From Aliihoeflea sp. 2WW (GTDB taxonomy: Bacteria > Pseudomonadota > Alphaproteobacteria > Rhizobiales > Rhizobiaceae): DNA of 43,937 nucleotides. Positions 33,837 through 42,093 of the stretch are shown in pieces. Location: NCBI RefSeq assembly GCF_000497755.1, contig NZ_AYOD01000060.1, positions 1-43,937 on the forward strand, read 5' to 3'. Under the pieces are notes generated by a model, which saw only the letters and a list, made by a program, of their open reading frames with translations, ran no database searches and had not been told where the DNA came from. Within the stretch, counting starts at the first letter, position 1. Every line of letters begins with the position of its first letter. A program made the translations under genes and the position numbers.

Positions 33837-34115
33837 CTACCCCCCGCTGATCGCCGTCAGCACGAACACTTCGTCCCCATCCGCAAGCCTGTGCCCAAGC
33901 TTCACCCTCTCCCCATCCACGAACACATTGATATGCCTGCGAATAGCCGGCCGAGAATCGCACAGCCGGTCGCGCATCCCCGGCCACAACGCTTCCAGCC
34001 CGTCGACCATCTCGGCAACACTCCCCGCCTGCATCTCGACCCGCCGCCCCGCCCCCGGAAACAGGTCGACGAGGATCGCCGGCAGCCGGACGACTATGTC
34101 GGGCCGCTCAGTCAT
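33837..34115 (-). CDS. MoaD/ThiS-family ubiquitin-like protein
   Basis: The 92-residue beta-grasp protein starts IVVRLPAILVDLFPGAGRR and ends VKLGHRLADGDEVFVLTAISGG. The C-terminal Gly-Gly is the adenylation and thiocarboxylate site of MoaD and ThiS sulfur carriers. No moaE, thiG or E1-like gene lies nearby. It overlaps the stop of the BNR-repeat gene by eight bases, so the two are coupled. A sulfur-carrier or protein-tag role tied to that neighbour is possible but only inferred. Confidence 0.88.
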   Translation of the reverse strand: MTERPDIVVRLPAILVDLFPGAGRRVEMQAGSVAEMVDGLEALWPGMRDRLCDSRPAIRRHINVFVDGERVKLGHRLADGDEVFVLTAISGG

Positions 34116-35190
34116 GAACCGTCAGCGTCTCGACCGACAGGATCGCCGGCATGTGCGCCTCGATCTCGCGCCATGTCTCGCCCTCGTCGCTCGAGGCGAA
34201 GAGGACGCCGCCGCTGGTGCCGAAATAGACGCCGGCCTTGTCCATGCGGTCGGTCGCCATCGCCTGGCGCAGCACGCCGAAATAGGCGTTTTCCTGCGGC
34301 AGGCCGTTGCGCAAATCCTGCCAGGTGCGGCCCGCATCGCGCGTGCGCCACACGGCGGCTTTGGCGTCCGGCATGTAGCGGCCCTTGGTGTCGCCGTTGA
34401 GCGGCAGGAGGAAGAGCGTGTCGCGGTCGCTCGGATGCGCGGCGGCGGGAAAGCCGAAGCTCGAGGGCAGGCCTTGCTCGATGCTCTCCCATTTCACGCC
34501 GCCATCGTCGGTGCGGTACATGCCGCAATGGTTCTGCTGGTAGAGCCGCCCATTCGCGCCCGCCGCCATGACGACATTGTGCACGCACTGGCCGAATTCG
34601 GGATAGTTCTCGCCCTCCGGCAGGAAGTCGGCGCGCGTGCCGCGGTTGCGTGGTTCCCATGTCTCGCCGCCATCGGCGGTGTGGAAGACGCCGGCGGCCG
34701 AGATGCCGACCCAGATCTTGTCGTCGTCGGCGGGGTCGATCACCAGCGAATGCAGGATCAGCCCGGCCCCGCCGGGGTTCCAGTGCGGGCGTGTCGGGTG
34801 CTTTTGCAATCCTTCGACATGGGTCCATGTCTCGCCGTCGTCGTCGGAGCGGAAGAGGCCGGCAGGCTGGACGCCGGCATAGACGCTGCCATTGTGCGCC
34901 GCCACGCTCCAGACCGAGGAGATCGGCTCCTGCCCTTCCGGATAGGCAAGGCCGTTCGAGGAATGCGTCCATGTCTGGCCGAGATCGGTCGATTTCCAGA
35001 CCGCCGGGCCGAACCACGCGTCGCCACCGCCGGCATAGAGCGTACCCGTCTCGGGATGGGCGACGAAATGGTTGATCGGCCAGGTCTGGCAGAACGGGCC
35101 GGAGAGCTTCCAGTCGCGCCGCGCACCGTCACTTTCCAGGATGAAGGCACCCTTCTTGGTGCCGACCAGTATCAGAACCTTGTCTGCCAT
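34108..35190 (-). CDS. BNR/Asp-box repeat (sialidase-like beta-propeller) protein
   Basis: The 360-residue product is a propeller with six Asp-box motifs: STDLGQTW, SDDDGETW, TADGGETW, TDDGGVKW, TRDAGRTW and SSDEGETW. It has no signal peptide and starts MADKVLILVGTKKGAFILES, so it should be cytosolic, unlike true sialidases. The catalytic residues of sialidases are not evident. ATG 35190 is chosen over 35202 because GGAGG lies five bases before it. The overlap with the MoaD/ThiS-like gene suggests a functional pair. Confidence 0.87.
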   Translation of the reverse strand: MADKVLILVGTKKGAFILESDGARRDWKLSGPFCQTWPINHFVAHPETGTLYAGGGDAWFGPAVWKSTDLGQTWTHSSNGLAYPEGQEPISSVWSVAAHNGSVYAGVQPAGLFRSDDDGETWTHVEGLQKHPTRPHWNPGGAGLILHSLVIDPADDDKIWVGISAAGVFHTADGGETWEPRNRGTRADFLPEGENYPEFGQCVHNVVMAAGANGRLYQQNHCGMYRTDDGGVKWESIEQGLPSSFGFPAAAHPSDRDTLFLLPLNGDTKGRYMPDAKAAVWRTRDAGRTWQDLRNGLPQENAYFGVLRQAMATDRMDKAGVYFGTSGGVLFASSDEGETWREIEAHMPAILSVETLTVHD

Positions 35191-35563
35191 CAGATCCTCC
35201 ATCTATCCGGCCGCGGAGACATTACTCCTTTTCCAATGACGGTTGAACGGGCCGCGTCCCGACAACCATTGGCGCAATTTTTTGAAAGCGATGCGGCTTG
35301 TCACGCAATCATCGCTCGGCTATCTCTTCGCCCATGACTTCGTCGCGCGCCTCTTTCTCGATCTTCCCGGCCATTGCTGCCGGCGATCGCGCGCGCCTAT
35401 CCTCGCTTCTTCTCCTTCTTAGCGGCGATCGTCGGGTTGGCTGAAGGAGCGCCCGGCGGTCGAAGTGCCGCCGAGACCCGGCAAAGCTCCTTGTCCCGAC
35501 ACCATTCCCAGAGCTAGAAGTGCCCGCCGCCGACCGAGATCGCGGCCGGGCAAGGAGACGAAG
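35191..35563 (+). promoter_or_regulatory. leuA leader region with attenuator-like structure
   Basis: This gap between the BNR gene (minus) and leuA (plus) contains a 36-codon leader ORF (35334-35444) with a run of five Leu codons. After its stop, AAGGAGC (35444-35450) can pair with GCTCCTT (35486-35492), enclosing CGGCGG/CCGCCG (35454-35459 with 35468-35473). A second GC-rich hairpin, TGCCCG with CGGGCA, lies just before the SD of leuA (AAGGAGA). Alternative pairings among these arms are possible. The arrangement is that of ribosome-mediated attenuation by leucyl-tRNA supply. Confidence 0.65.
35334..35444 (+). CDS. leuA leader peptide with five consecutive Leu codons
   Basis: The frame starts ATG ACT TCG TCG (35334) and stops at TGA 35442-35444, giving 36 residues. 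Codons 25-29 (35406-35420) are CTT CTT CTC CTT CTT, preceded by RLSS and followed by SGDRRVG. CTT is otherwise a minor Leu codon beside CTC and CTG in this genome, so the run should be sensitive to charged tRNA-Leu. The SD is weak, the main doubt. Transcription of leuA would be continued when ribosomes stall here for lack of leucine. Confidence 0.65.
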   Translation: MTSSRASFSIFPAIAAGDRARLSSLLLLLSGDRRVG

Positions 35564-37276
35564 ATGAACGAGCAATCGAAGATCGTTGCCACGGGTGCCA
35601 AAGGCATGCCCGACGCCGCCCGCAAATACGAACCCTATCCCTTCGTCGGTCTGAAGGACCGGACCTGGCCCGACCGGCGCATCGAGAAGGCGCCGATCTG
35701 GTGCTCCGTCGACCTGCGCGACGGCAACCAGGCGCTGATCGACCCGATGGGCCACGACCGCAAGGCGCGGATGTTCCAGTTGCTGCTGGACATGGGCTTC
35801 AAGGAGATCGAGATCGGCTTTCCGTCGGCCTCGCAGACCGATTTCGACTTCACCCGCTTCGCCATCGAAGAAGCCGGCGTGCCCGACGATGTGTCGTTGC
35901 AGGTGCTGGTCCAGTGCCGGCCCGAACTGATTTCGCGCACCTTTGAGTCCTTGGCGGGCGCGAAGCGCCCGATCGTCCACTTCTACAATTCCACCAGCGA
36001 GTTGCAGCGCCGCGTCGTGTTCGACAAGGACGTCGCCGGCATCAAGGCGATCGCCACGGATGCGGCCAAGATGATCGTGGACGAGGCCGCCAGATCGGTG
36101 CCCGGCTGCCGTTTCCAGTATTCGCCGGAAAGCTTCACCGGCACCGAGCTCGAAGTCGCGCTCGAAATCTGCAACGCAGTCACCGAGATCATCAATCCGA
36201 CGCCTGACAACAAGCTGATCCTCAATCTGCCGGCAACCGTCGAGATGTCGACGCCCAACATTCATGCCGATCAGATCGAGTGGATGAGCCGCCAGCTCGA
36301 CCGGCGCGATTCGATCATCCTGTCCTTGCATCCCCACAATGATCGCGGCACCGGCATCGCCGCGACCGAACTCGGCCTGATGGCGGGCGCCGACCGCGTC
36401 GAGGGTACGCTGTTCGGCAATGGCGAGCGCACCGGCAATGTCGACGTCGTCACGCTGGCGCTCAACATGTACACGCAGGGCATCGATCCGATGCTGGACT
36501 GTTCGCAGATCGAGCGCATGAAGGACGTCTACGAATACTCCAACCAGTTGAAGATCCCCGAGCGCCATCCTTATGTCGGCGAACTGGTCTACACCGCCTT
36601 CTCCGGCTCGCATCAGGATGCCATCAACAAGGGCATGAAGGCGATCAAGACCGCCAACAAGACCCAGTGGGAGGTGCCCTATCTGCCGATCGACCCGCAG
36701 GACGTCGGCCGGTCCTACGAGGCGATCATCCGCATCAACTCGCAGTCCGGCAAGGGCGGCATCGCCTACATCCTGCAGGCTGATTACGGGCTCAACCTGC
36801 CGCGCAATTTGCAGGTCGAATTCAGCCGCGACGTTCAGCAGATCACCGACCGCGAGGGCAAGGAACTGCGCCCCAAGGCGATCCACGAGCGCTTTCTCGA
36901 ACTCTATGTCGACCAGCCCGAGGGCCGGATGAAGTTCGTCGATCACCAGACCTTCCCCGACAGCTCCGCCAAGGGCCGGCGCGTGGTCGAGGCGACGATC
37001 ATCGACAATGGCACGGAAGTGCAGATCACCGGCACCGGCACCGGCCCGGTCGACGGTTTCGTCGACGCGCTGTCGAAGCATATCGGTATCGATTTGACCG
37101 TCCTCGACTATTCGGAACACTCCATGCAGCGCGGCTCGAACGCGGCCGCAATCTGCTACATGGAAGTGGAGCATCCGGACGGAAAGCTCTTCGGCGCGGG
37201 CATCAACACCAACATCGTCGCGGCCTCGCTCGAAGCGGTCGTGTCGGCGGCCAACCGCATTCTCGGTGCCAAATGA
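35564..37276 (+). CDS. leuA: 2-isopropylmalate synthase (long form, LeuA2-type)
   Basis: This enzyme condenses acetyl-CoA and 2-oxoisovalerate in the first step of leucine synthesis. The 570-residue product has the catalytic barrel: WCSVDLRDGNQALIDPM (about 46-62), IGFPSASQTDFDFTRF, NLPATVEMSTPNIHADQIEW and LHPHNDRGTGIAATELGL. A C-terminal regulatory domain (about 430-570) includes the feedback region near 'GTGTGPVDGFVDALSKH'. ATG 35564 follows AAGGAGACGAAG. The leader upstream predicts attenuation control. Its stop overlaps the next gene by four bases (ATGA). Confidence 0.97.
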   Translation: MNEQSKIVATGAKGMPDAARKYEPYPFVGLKDRTWPDRRIEKAPIWCSVDLRDGNQALIDPMGHDRKARMFQLLLDMGFKEIEIGFPSASQTDFDFTRFAIEEAGVPDDVSLQVLVQCRPELISRTFESLAGAKRPIVHFYNSTSELQRRVVFDKDVAGIKAIATDAAKMIVDEAARSVPGCRFQYSPESFTGTELEVALEICNAVTEIINPTPDNKLILNLPATVEMSTPNIHADQIEWMSRQLDRRDSIILSLHPHNDRGTGIAATELGLMAGADRVEGTLFGNGERTGNVDVVTLALNMYTQGIDPMLDCSQIERMKDVYEYSNQLKIPERHPYVGELVYTAFSGSHQDAINKGMKAIKTANKTQWEVPYLPIDPQDVGRSYEAIIRINSQSGKGGIAYILQADYGLNLPRNLQVEFSRDVQQITDREGKELRPKAIHERFLELYVDQPEGRMKFVDHQTFPDSSAKGRRVVEATIIDNGTEVQITGTGTGPVDGFVDALSKHIGIDLTVLDYSEHSMQRGSNAAAICYMEVEHPDGKLFGAGINTNIVAASLEAVVSAANRILGAK

Positions 37277-38043
37277 GCGACAAGCTCGGTGCCCGCGTAG
37301 AGGGGAAAGGCGGCGAGACCATCGTCCTTCTCCACGGTTTCGGCGGATCGCATTCGACCTGGACCGACATCCAGCCATCGCTTGCACGATACGCGCGGGT
37401 GATCGCCTATGACCTTCCAGGTCATGGGCGCTCGCTCGATTTTCCAGGCGCGGGCCCGGCGACGGTGGCGGCGAAAGCCGTCGCCGCCGATTTGACGGCG
37501 CGCGGGATCGAGCGTGTACATCTCGTCGGCCATTCGATGGGCGGCGCGATCGCCACGCTGATCGCCATGCGCTCGCCCGAGCGCGTCGCCTCGCTGACGC
37601 TGCTGGCGCCCGGCGGGTTCGGCCCGCAGATCAATGGCGAACTTCTGAAACGCTACGCCAATGCGCCCGACGCCGGCGCATTGGGACTGATCATGGACGA
37701 GATGTCCGCGCCCGGCTTTTCGACTCCGCCTAAATACGTCCTCGGCCTTGCCGCCGTGCGCGGCCAGCGCGGCCAGCGCACCAACCTCGACACCTTCCAC
37801 GGAATCATCCAGAAGGACGGCGTGCAGGGCGAGATCCCACGCGAGGCGCTGGCCAAGCTCGCCATGCCGGTCAACCTCGTCTGGGGAACGGCCGATCCGG
37901 TCCTGCCCTTTTCGCAGACCCAGAACCTGCCCGAAAACATTCGCCTCACCCGCATCGACGGCGCCGGCCACATGCTGACCGTCGAGGCCAAGCCTGCCGT
38001 CCTCGCTGCCATCCGTGCTTCTCTGATCGCCGGAAGCCCTTGA
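37273..38043 (+). CDS. Alpha/beta hydrolase
   Basis: The 256-residue cytosolic hydrolase has the oxyanion HG motif LLHGFGGSHSTW (about 19-30), the nucleophile elbow GHSMGG (about 85-90), the acid in VWGTADPVLPF and the final His in GAGHMLTVE. It resembles the lipase-like domain of AcoC dihydrolipoamide acyltransferases and esterases; the substrate is unknown. ATGA overlap with leuA implies translational coupling, although no link to leucine synthesis is known. Confidence 0.9.
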   Translation: MSDKLGARVEGKGGETIVLLHGFGGSHSTWTDIQPSLARYARVIAYDLPGHGRSLDFPGAGPATVAAKAVAADLTARGIERVHLVGHSMGGAIATLIAMRSPERVASLTLLAPGGFGPQINGELLKRYANAPDAGALGLIMDEMSAPGFSTPPKYVLGLAAVRGQRGQRTNLDTFHGIIQKDGVQGEIPREALAKLAMPVNLVWGTADPVLPFSQTQNLPENIRLTRIDGAGHMLTVEAKPAVLAAIRASLIAGSP

Positions 38044-38116
38044 CTTTTGGCGCGTTTTCGCCGGAATCGGGGTGTAACGAAGCGTTAACTGTACCCTTGA
38101 GTCCCGGAGCGCCGGC

Positions 38117-38695
38117 ATGAGCGAAGCTTTGGAAGAAACGCCCCACAAGGGCGAGATGCGCCGCCTCGCCGCCGCGATCCGCGAGGTCAAGACCAACAAT
38201 GCCGACCGCACCGACGTCGTCGTCGATTTGCGCGAGGCGCAGCAGACGCGGCTCGAAATCCTGGCGCAAGACCTCGAACAGGTGTTTGCCGACATCCCGT
38301 CGGACGACGAGCGCTTCGATCTCAACGTCACCGCCGGGCTCCAGCCGCGCCTTTGGATCGACGCGGTCAGCCACGTCACCATGGGCCGCGACAAGCGCAC
38401 CTATCGCTTCCTGAAGGACACCCGCAACGGCCGCATCGTGCTGGCCGAGACGCCCGACATCAAGAAGGCGGCCAATGCAGTAACGCTCTATGTCGCCGAG
38501 CGGATGGTCGAGCGCGAAGCGGTGCTGGCCGGCGACCGCGAGGCCCCTGCCCCCGTCCTCGGCGTGCTCGACCGCGAGCCGGCCAAGGCCGCCTTCGACG
38601 TCTTCACCTCGCTGGCGCTGTTCCTGGCCGGTGCCTTCGTCGGCATCGCCGCAGTGCTCTATTTCGCCTGGGACCGGCTGGCGATCAGCTTCTGA
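38117..38695 (+). CDS. Conserved protein of unknown function with C-terminal membrane anchor
   Basis: The 192-residue product starts MSEALEETPHKGEMRRLAAA and has an N-terminal helical segment with LREAQQTRLEILAQDLEQVF (about 38-57). The middle block LNVTAGLQPRLWIDAVSHVT (about 69-88) and RDKRTYRFLKDTRNGRIVL look beta-rich. One hydrophobic helix near the end (ALFLAGAFVGIAAVLYFAW) should anchor it, with a short positive tail. I recognise it only as conserved in rhizobia; no function is proposed. It overlaps the convergent metallophosphoesterase gene by 37 bases. Confidence 0.8.
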   Translation: MSEALEETPHKGEMRRLAAAIREVKTNNADRTDVVVDLREAQQTRLEILAQDLEQVFADIPSDDERFDLNVTAGLQPRLWIDAVSHVTMGRDKRTYRFLKDTRNGRIVLAETPDIKKAANAVTLYVAERMVEREAVLAGDREAPAPVLGVLDREPAKAAFDVFTSLALFLAGAFVGIAAVLYFAWDRLAISF

Positions 38696-39609
38696 GCGCC
38701 TTCTTCAGCCGGCAGGAGCGTCTGCGCGACGATCTCGCGCACGCCTTCATGGCCGTACATCAGCCCGCGCCGCTGGACGCGCACGCCCCAGCTATCCGGT
38801 CCGCCGTCGATCTCGATGAGGTTGTACTGCGCCGCCGGCTTCGACCCGCCGATCGCCTGCCCCGCCGCGGCAACGCCCAGCACCGGCACCCGCCCGTCGC
38901 GCCCGTCGAGCCAGTAGAGGCTCGGCAGATGCGTGTGACCGTGGAGGACGAGTTCGGCGCCGTGGCGCAACATCACCTTCTTGAACCGCCCGATGCCGTA
39001 GAGCCGCTTGTGCTGCGGCGCCGCCCCGCGAACCGGCGGGTGGTGGATCAGGATCACGCGGCAAAGCCCCTTCGTCTTCGCCTCGTCGAGCATCCGCCCG
39101 AGCCGCCGCGCCTGCGTCGAGCCGAAATAGCCCGACGCCATGAAGGGTGCCGTCGCGCGGGCCGAAGAAACGCCGATGATCGCCATGTCCCCGCGCACGC
39201 GCATATAGGGAAACGCGCCGCGATGGGCGGGCTGCGCCTTGCCGTCGCCCCACATCCACTTGCCCCAGGCCCGGCACGCCTTGTCGAGCGCGCCCGGCAC
39301 ATAGGCATCGTGGTTGCCCGGCACGACCGAGACGTCGTCGCCATGGCCGACCTCTTCCAGCCACTGGCGCGCGACCTCCACTTCGGCGTCGAGCGCGAGG
39401 TTGACCAGATCGCCGGTGACCGCGATATGGTCGGGCGCGCGCGCCTTCATGTCGTCGAGCAGCATCCCGATCACCTGATCGTGGAGATTGGCTTTCCGGT
39501 TGCGCTGCCAGTTGATGTAGCCCGTGATCCGCTTCGAGGCGAGTTCACGATAGGACATGTCGGGAAGGGGGCCGAGGTGGACGTCCGAGAGATGAGCGAG
39601 CCTGAGCAT
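38659..39609 (-). CDS. Metallophosphoesterase (calcineurin-like)
   Basis: The 316-residue product carries the two-metal phosphoesterase set: HLSDVHLG (residues 6-13), GDLVN, VPGNHDAYVPGAL, LIHHPP and LHGHTHLPS. Family members cleave phosphodiesters such as cyclic nucleotides or lipid headgroups; the substrate here is not predictable. The frame is open upstream, but ATG 39609 follows AAGGAAGGGT and starts at MLRLAHLSDVH. It is divergent from the Nudix gene, with 50 bases between. Confidence 0.93.
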   Translation of the reverse strand: MLRLAHLSDVHLGPLPDMSYRELASKRITGYINWQRNRKANLHDQVIGMLLDDMKARAPDHIAVTGDLVNLALDAEVEVARQWLEEVGHGDDVSVVPGNHDAYVPGALDKACRAWGKWMWGDGKAQPAHRGAFPYMRVRGDMAIIGVSSARATAPFMASGYFGSTQARRLGRMLDEAKTKGLCRVILIHHPPVRGAAPQHKRLYGIGRFKKVMLRHGAELVLHGHTHLPSLYWLDGRDGRVPVLGVAAAGQAIGGSKPAAQYNLIEIDGGPDSWGVRVQRRGLMYGHEGVREIVAQTLLPAEEGAQKLIASRSQAK

Positions 39610-39659
39610 ACCCTTCCTTACGATATGAAATTCCGCGTGACCACCCCGGGAGGCGCGCG

Positions 39660-40151
39660 GTGAGCGAGACGTCCCGCACAATGCCGACCCGGCTGCAATG
39701 GTTGCGCATCAAGCTCTTTCACGGCTGGTTTCTCCTGCGCCGTCCGATGACGCTCGGCGTGCGCGGCATCGTCCACGACGCGGAAAAAGGCACCGTCTTC
39801 CTCATCCGCCACACCTACATCGCCGGCTGGCAACTGCCCGGCGGCGGGGTGGAAGTGGGCGAAACGATGCGCCTTTCGCTCGAACGGGAACTGGCCGAGG
39901 AAGGCAATATCGAGTTCACCGGCGAGCCGCGCCTTGTCTCGATTCACCTGAACCGACAGGCCAGCCCGCGCGATCATGTCGCGCTCTATCTCATCACGCA
40001 GTTCCGCCAGACAACGCCGAAACTCCCCGACCACGAGATCGCCGAGGCCGGCTTCTTCCCTCTCGACGCCCTGCCCGAAGCGACCACCCCCGCCACCCGC
40101 CGCCGCCTCGCCGAAGTGTTCGGTGACGCCGTGTTGGAGCATCACTGGTAG
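39660..40151 (+). CDS. Nudix hydrolase
   Basis: The 163-residue product contains a full Nudix box, GGGVEVGETMRLSLERELAE followed by EGN (about 61-83), matching G-x5-E-x7-R-E-U-x-E-E-x-G. The preceding YIAGWQLPGG and following RLVSIHLNRQASPRDH are typical. It should cleave a nucleoside diphosphate linked to another group; the substrate is unknown. The start is GTG 39660 with GGGAGG about eight bases upstream. Confidence 0.93.
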   Translation: MSETSRTMPTRLQWLRIKLFHGWFLLRRPMTLGVRGIVHDAEKGTVFLIRHTYIAGWQLPGGGVEVGETMRLSLERELAEEGNIEFTGEPRLVSIHLNRQASPRDHVALYLITQFRQTTPKLPDHEIAEAGFFPLDALPEATTPATRRRLAEVFGDAVLEHHW

Positions 40152-40284
40152 AGCGCAAGGGCGCGTTGAGATTCGGGGCTGAGCGTGCCGAAAAAGGTGG
40201 ATTTCGAGGTACATCAGTACGTGAGCACCGGAAGCGCAGAAAGTCGCCATTTGCAGGCCGCTCAGGCGCGAATATCGACGCGCC

Positions 40285-40542
40285 CTAGTCGGCCGTAGGC
40301 AAGCGCCGGATGGTGAACTCGATGATGTCGTCGGGGCGCTCGGCCCAGCTTTCGATTTCGGTCCAGTAGGCCTGTTTCGGCCAGCGGTCGAACCACTCCT
40401 GCGCCTTCACGCGCGCGTCGGGGCGCGGCAGGCGGAACGTCTCGCGCACGAAGCCGTCGCGCGGATGGGGGCTGCCTTCTGCGCGATGCTTGTTGAGGCT
40501 GCGCCTCAACCCCTCCAGCGGTGGTCTCGCAGGCACCCGCAA
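40285..40542 (-). CDS. Small conserved hypothetical protein, start uncertain
   Basis: The recognisable core is ETFRLPRPDARVKAQEWFDR, WPKQAYWTEIESWAERPDDI, IEFTIRRLPTAD, which resembles short rhizobial proteins with a WF-RWP-AAY-TE-ESW pattern (from memory). The frame has no good ATG. TTG 40542 has AAGGAG seven bases upstream; GTG 40449 begins exactly at the conserved core but lacks an SD. Function unknown. It is the only gene on this strand between the Nudix hydrolase and hemF. Confidence 0.6.
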   Translation of the reverse strand: MRVPARPPLEGLRRSLNKHRAEGSPHPRDGFVRETFRLPRPDARVKAQEWFDRWPKQAYWTEIESWAERPDDIIEFTIRRLPTAD

Positions 40543-40660
40543 CAAAGAACTCCTTGACCCCAACGACCAACAGATTAGGGATCAGGGCGTCAAATTACGA
40601 GTCAAATGTTGAACGCGCCCCGGCTGCCGCCGAATGCGCGCCCTCCCCACGGAGCTTTGC

Positions 40661-41575
40661 ATGGAACGTCCCGACATCCCGGCCGGCCTGCCCGACGACA
40701 TCGAGTCGAAAAAGGCGACCGCGAAGGCCTGGTTCGAGGAACTGCGCGACAAGATCGTCGCCGGTTTCGAGGCGATCGAGGACGATCTGTCGGGCCCGCA
40801 CGCCTCCTGGGCGCCGGGCCGGTTCGAACGCACCGAATGGCTGCGCGACGAAGGCCGCGGCGGTGGCGGCATCATGTCGATGATGCGCGGCCGCGTCTTC
40901 GAAAAGGTCGGCGTCCACACCTCGACCGTGCATGGCGAGTTCTCGCCAGAATTCCGCAAGCAGATCCCCGGCGCCGACGAGGACCCGCGCTTCTGGGCGA
41001 GCGGCATCTCGCTCATCGCCCACCCGCACAATCCCAACGTGCCGGCCGTCCACATGAACACGCGCATGGTCGTCACCACGCGGCAATGGTTCGGCGGCGG
41101 CGCCGACCTCACCCCGGTCCTCGACCGCCGCCGCAAGCAGGACGACCCCGACACGGCCGCCTTCCACAAGGCGATGAAATTCGTCTGCGACAAGCACAAG
41201 GCGGTCGCCGACCATGACCGCCTGAAGGCCTGGTGCGACGAATATTTCCACCTCCCCCACCGCGACGAGCCCCGCGGCACCGGCGGCATCTTCTACGACT
41301 GGCTGAAGACGCCGGAAAACAAGGGCGGCTGGAACGCCGATCTGCGTTTCTCCCAGGACGTCGGCCGCGCCTTCCTCGTCGTCTACAACCACCTGGTCCG
41401 CAAGAATTTCAACGACAACTGGACCGACGCCGACCGCGAGGAACAACTCATCCGCCGCGGCCGCTACGTCGAGTTCAACCTCCTCTACGACCGCGGCACG
41501 ATCTTCGGCCTGAAGACGGGCGGGAACGTCGATTCCATCCTGTCGTCGATGCCGCCCGAGGTGAAGTGGCCGTAG
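40661..41575 (+). CDS. hemF: Oxygen-dependent coproporphyrinogen III oxidase
   Basis: This enzyme converts coproporphyrinogen III to protoporphyrinogen IX in haem synthesis, using oxygen. The 304-residue product shows [67 protein letters not shown] and the ending '[21 protein letters not shown]'. ATG 40661 lies seven bases after GGAG. The haem is needed for the bc1 cytochromes encoded at 24-26 kb. No FNR-like box was found upstream. Confidence 0.97.
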   Translation: MERPDIPAGLPDDIESKKATAKAWFEELRDKIVAGFEAIEDDLSGPHASWAPGRFERTEWLRDEGRGGGGIMSMMRGRVFEKVGVHTSTVHGEFSPEFRKQIPGADEDPRFWASGISLIAHPHNPNVPAVHMNTRMVVTTRQWFGGGADLTPVLDRRRKQDDPDTAAFHKAMKFVCDKHKAVADHDRLKAWCDEYFHLPHRDEPRGTGGIFYDWLKTPENKGGWNADLRFSQDVGRAFLVVYNHLVRKNFNDNWTDADREEQLIRRGRYVEFNLLYDRGTIFGLKTGGNVDSILSSMPPEVKWP

Positions 41576-41640
41576 GATGTGTGAGGCGAGCCAGTACGAT
41601 TCATCGAACAGCTCGCGGGTAGGTCCGGTTTTCCTGAATT

Positions 41641-41784
41641 GACCCCCACCCTGTATCCCTCCCCACAAGGGGGAGGGAGACGTGATCGCTGCGCCAGCCC
41701 TTAACGCGTGGCTCCACGCTGAAAGGCAAACACGACGCCGACGCCCTCCCTCCCCCTTGTGGGGAGGGATAAAGGGTGGGGGTC
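41641..41784. repeat. Complete palindromic repeat, family A, downstream of hemF
   Basis: Left arm 41641-41679 (GACCCCCACCCTGTATCCCT...) and right arm 41744-41784 pair with few mismatches. The centre contains CACGACGCCGACG, whose complement CGTCGGCGTCGTG aligns with the core of the other copies. The right arm's final GGGGGTCA supplies the stop codon of the small gene at 41783-42001. It lies 65 bases after hemF and could act as a strong hairpin for both flanking transcripts. Confidence 0.9.
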
Positions 41785-42001
41785 ACTTCGGAGAGAACGC
41801 AACCTCGCGCTTGCCACTTTCAGGGGCAGGTAACCTGGCGCCTCGCAGGCTGCGGTGACGAAACCCCGCACACCCATCCGGCCATTGTGGCGTCAGTGGC
41901 AGATCGGCGATTTCGTCCAGCGACATGGCCTGGATAGCGGGATGTGCGAGCGGGTCGTCGGGACTGGGTTCGGGACAGCGTCTCAAGAAAAACTTGAACA
42001 T
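41783..42001 (-). CDS. Small protein divergent from a LysR regulator
   Basis: The 72-residue product begins MFKFFLRRCPEPSPDDPLAH and continues PAIQAMSLDEIADLPLTPQW. It has a short basic hydrophobic start and no recognised domain. GAGGAG lies eight bases before ATG 42001, a good SD. Its last codons run into the family A repeat, so the C-terminus may have been altered by insertion of the element. The gene is divergent from the LysR gene, 92 bases away, and may be its target. Confidence 0.6.
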   Translation of the reverse strand: MFKFFLRRCPEPSPDDPLAHPAIQAMSLDEIADLPLTPQWPDGCAGFRHRSLRGARLPAPESGKREVAFSPK

Positions 42002-42093
42002 GGCATTGCTCCTCAACCTCAGATGCCAGATTATCCGGTCCTTCCAATTCGATTTCACTGGAGTTTGCCTTCGCCTCACTTTAGTTTTTCTCC

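Noticed and set aside
33583-35337. 584-codon open frame on the plus strand
   Set aside because: It reads through a family A repeat (giving PPLTPPHKEEG-like text) and then antisense to the MoaD-like and BNR genes. Proline/glycine-rich text of this kind is a repeat artefact.
35291-35422. Alternative leader frame before leuA starting ATG CGG CTT
   Set aside because: It lacks the run of Leu codons and ends in CCT TCT TAG. The frame from 35334 carries the five Leu codons, so it is the better candidate; both have weak SDs.
35309-37387. 692-codon open frame on the minus strand
   Set aside because: Antisense to leuA, which is unmistakable.
40571-40660. Possible FNR box before hemF
   Set aside because: TTGAACGCGCC and TTGACCCCAACGACCAA do not fit the TTGAT-N4-ATCAA pattern on both half-sites.
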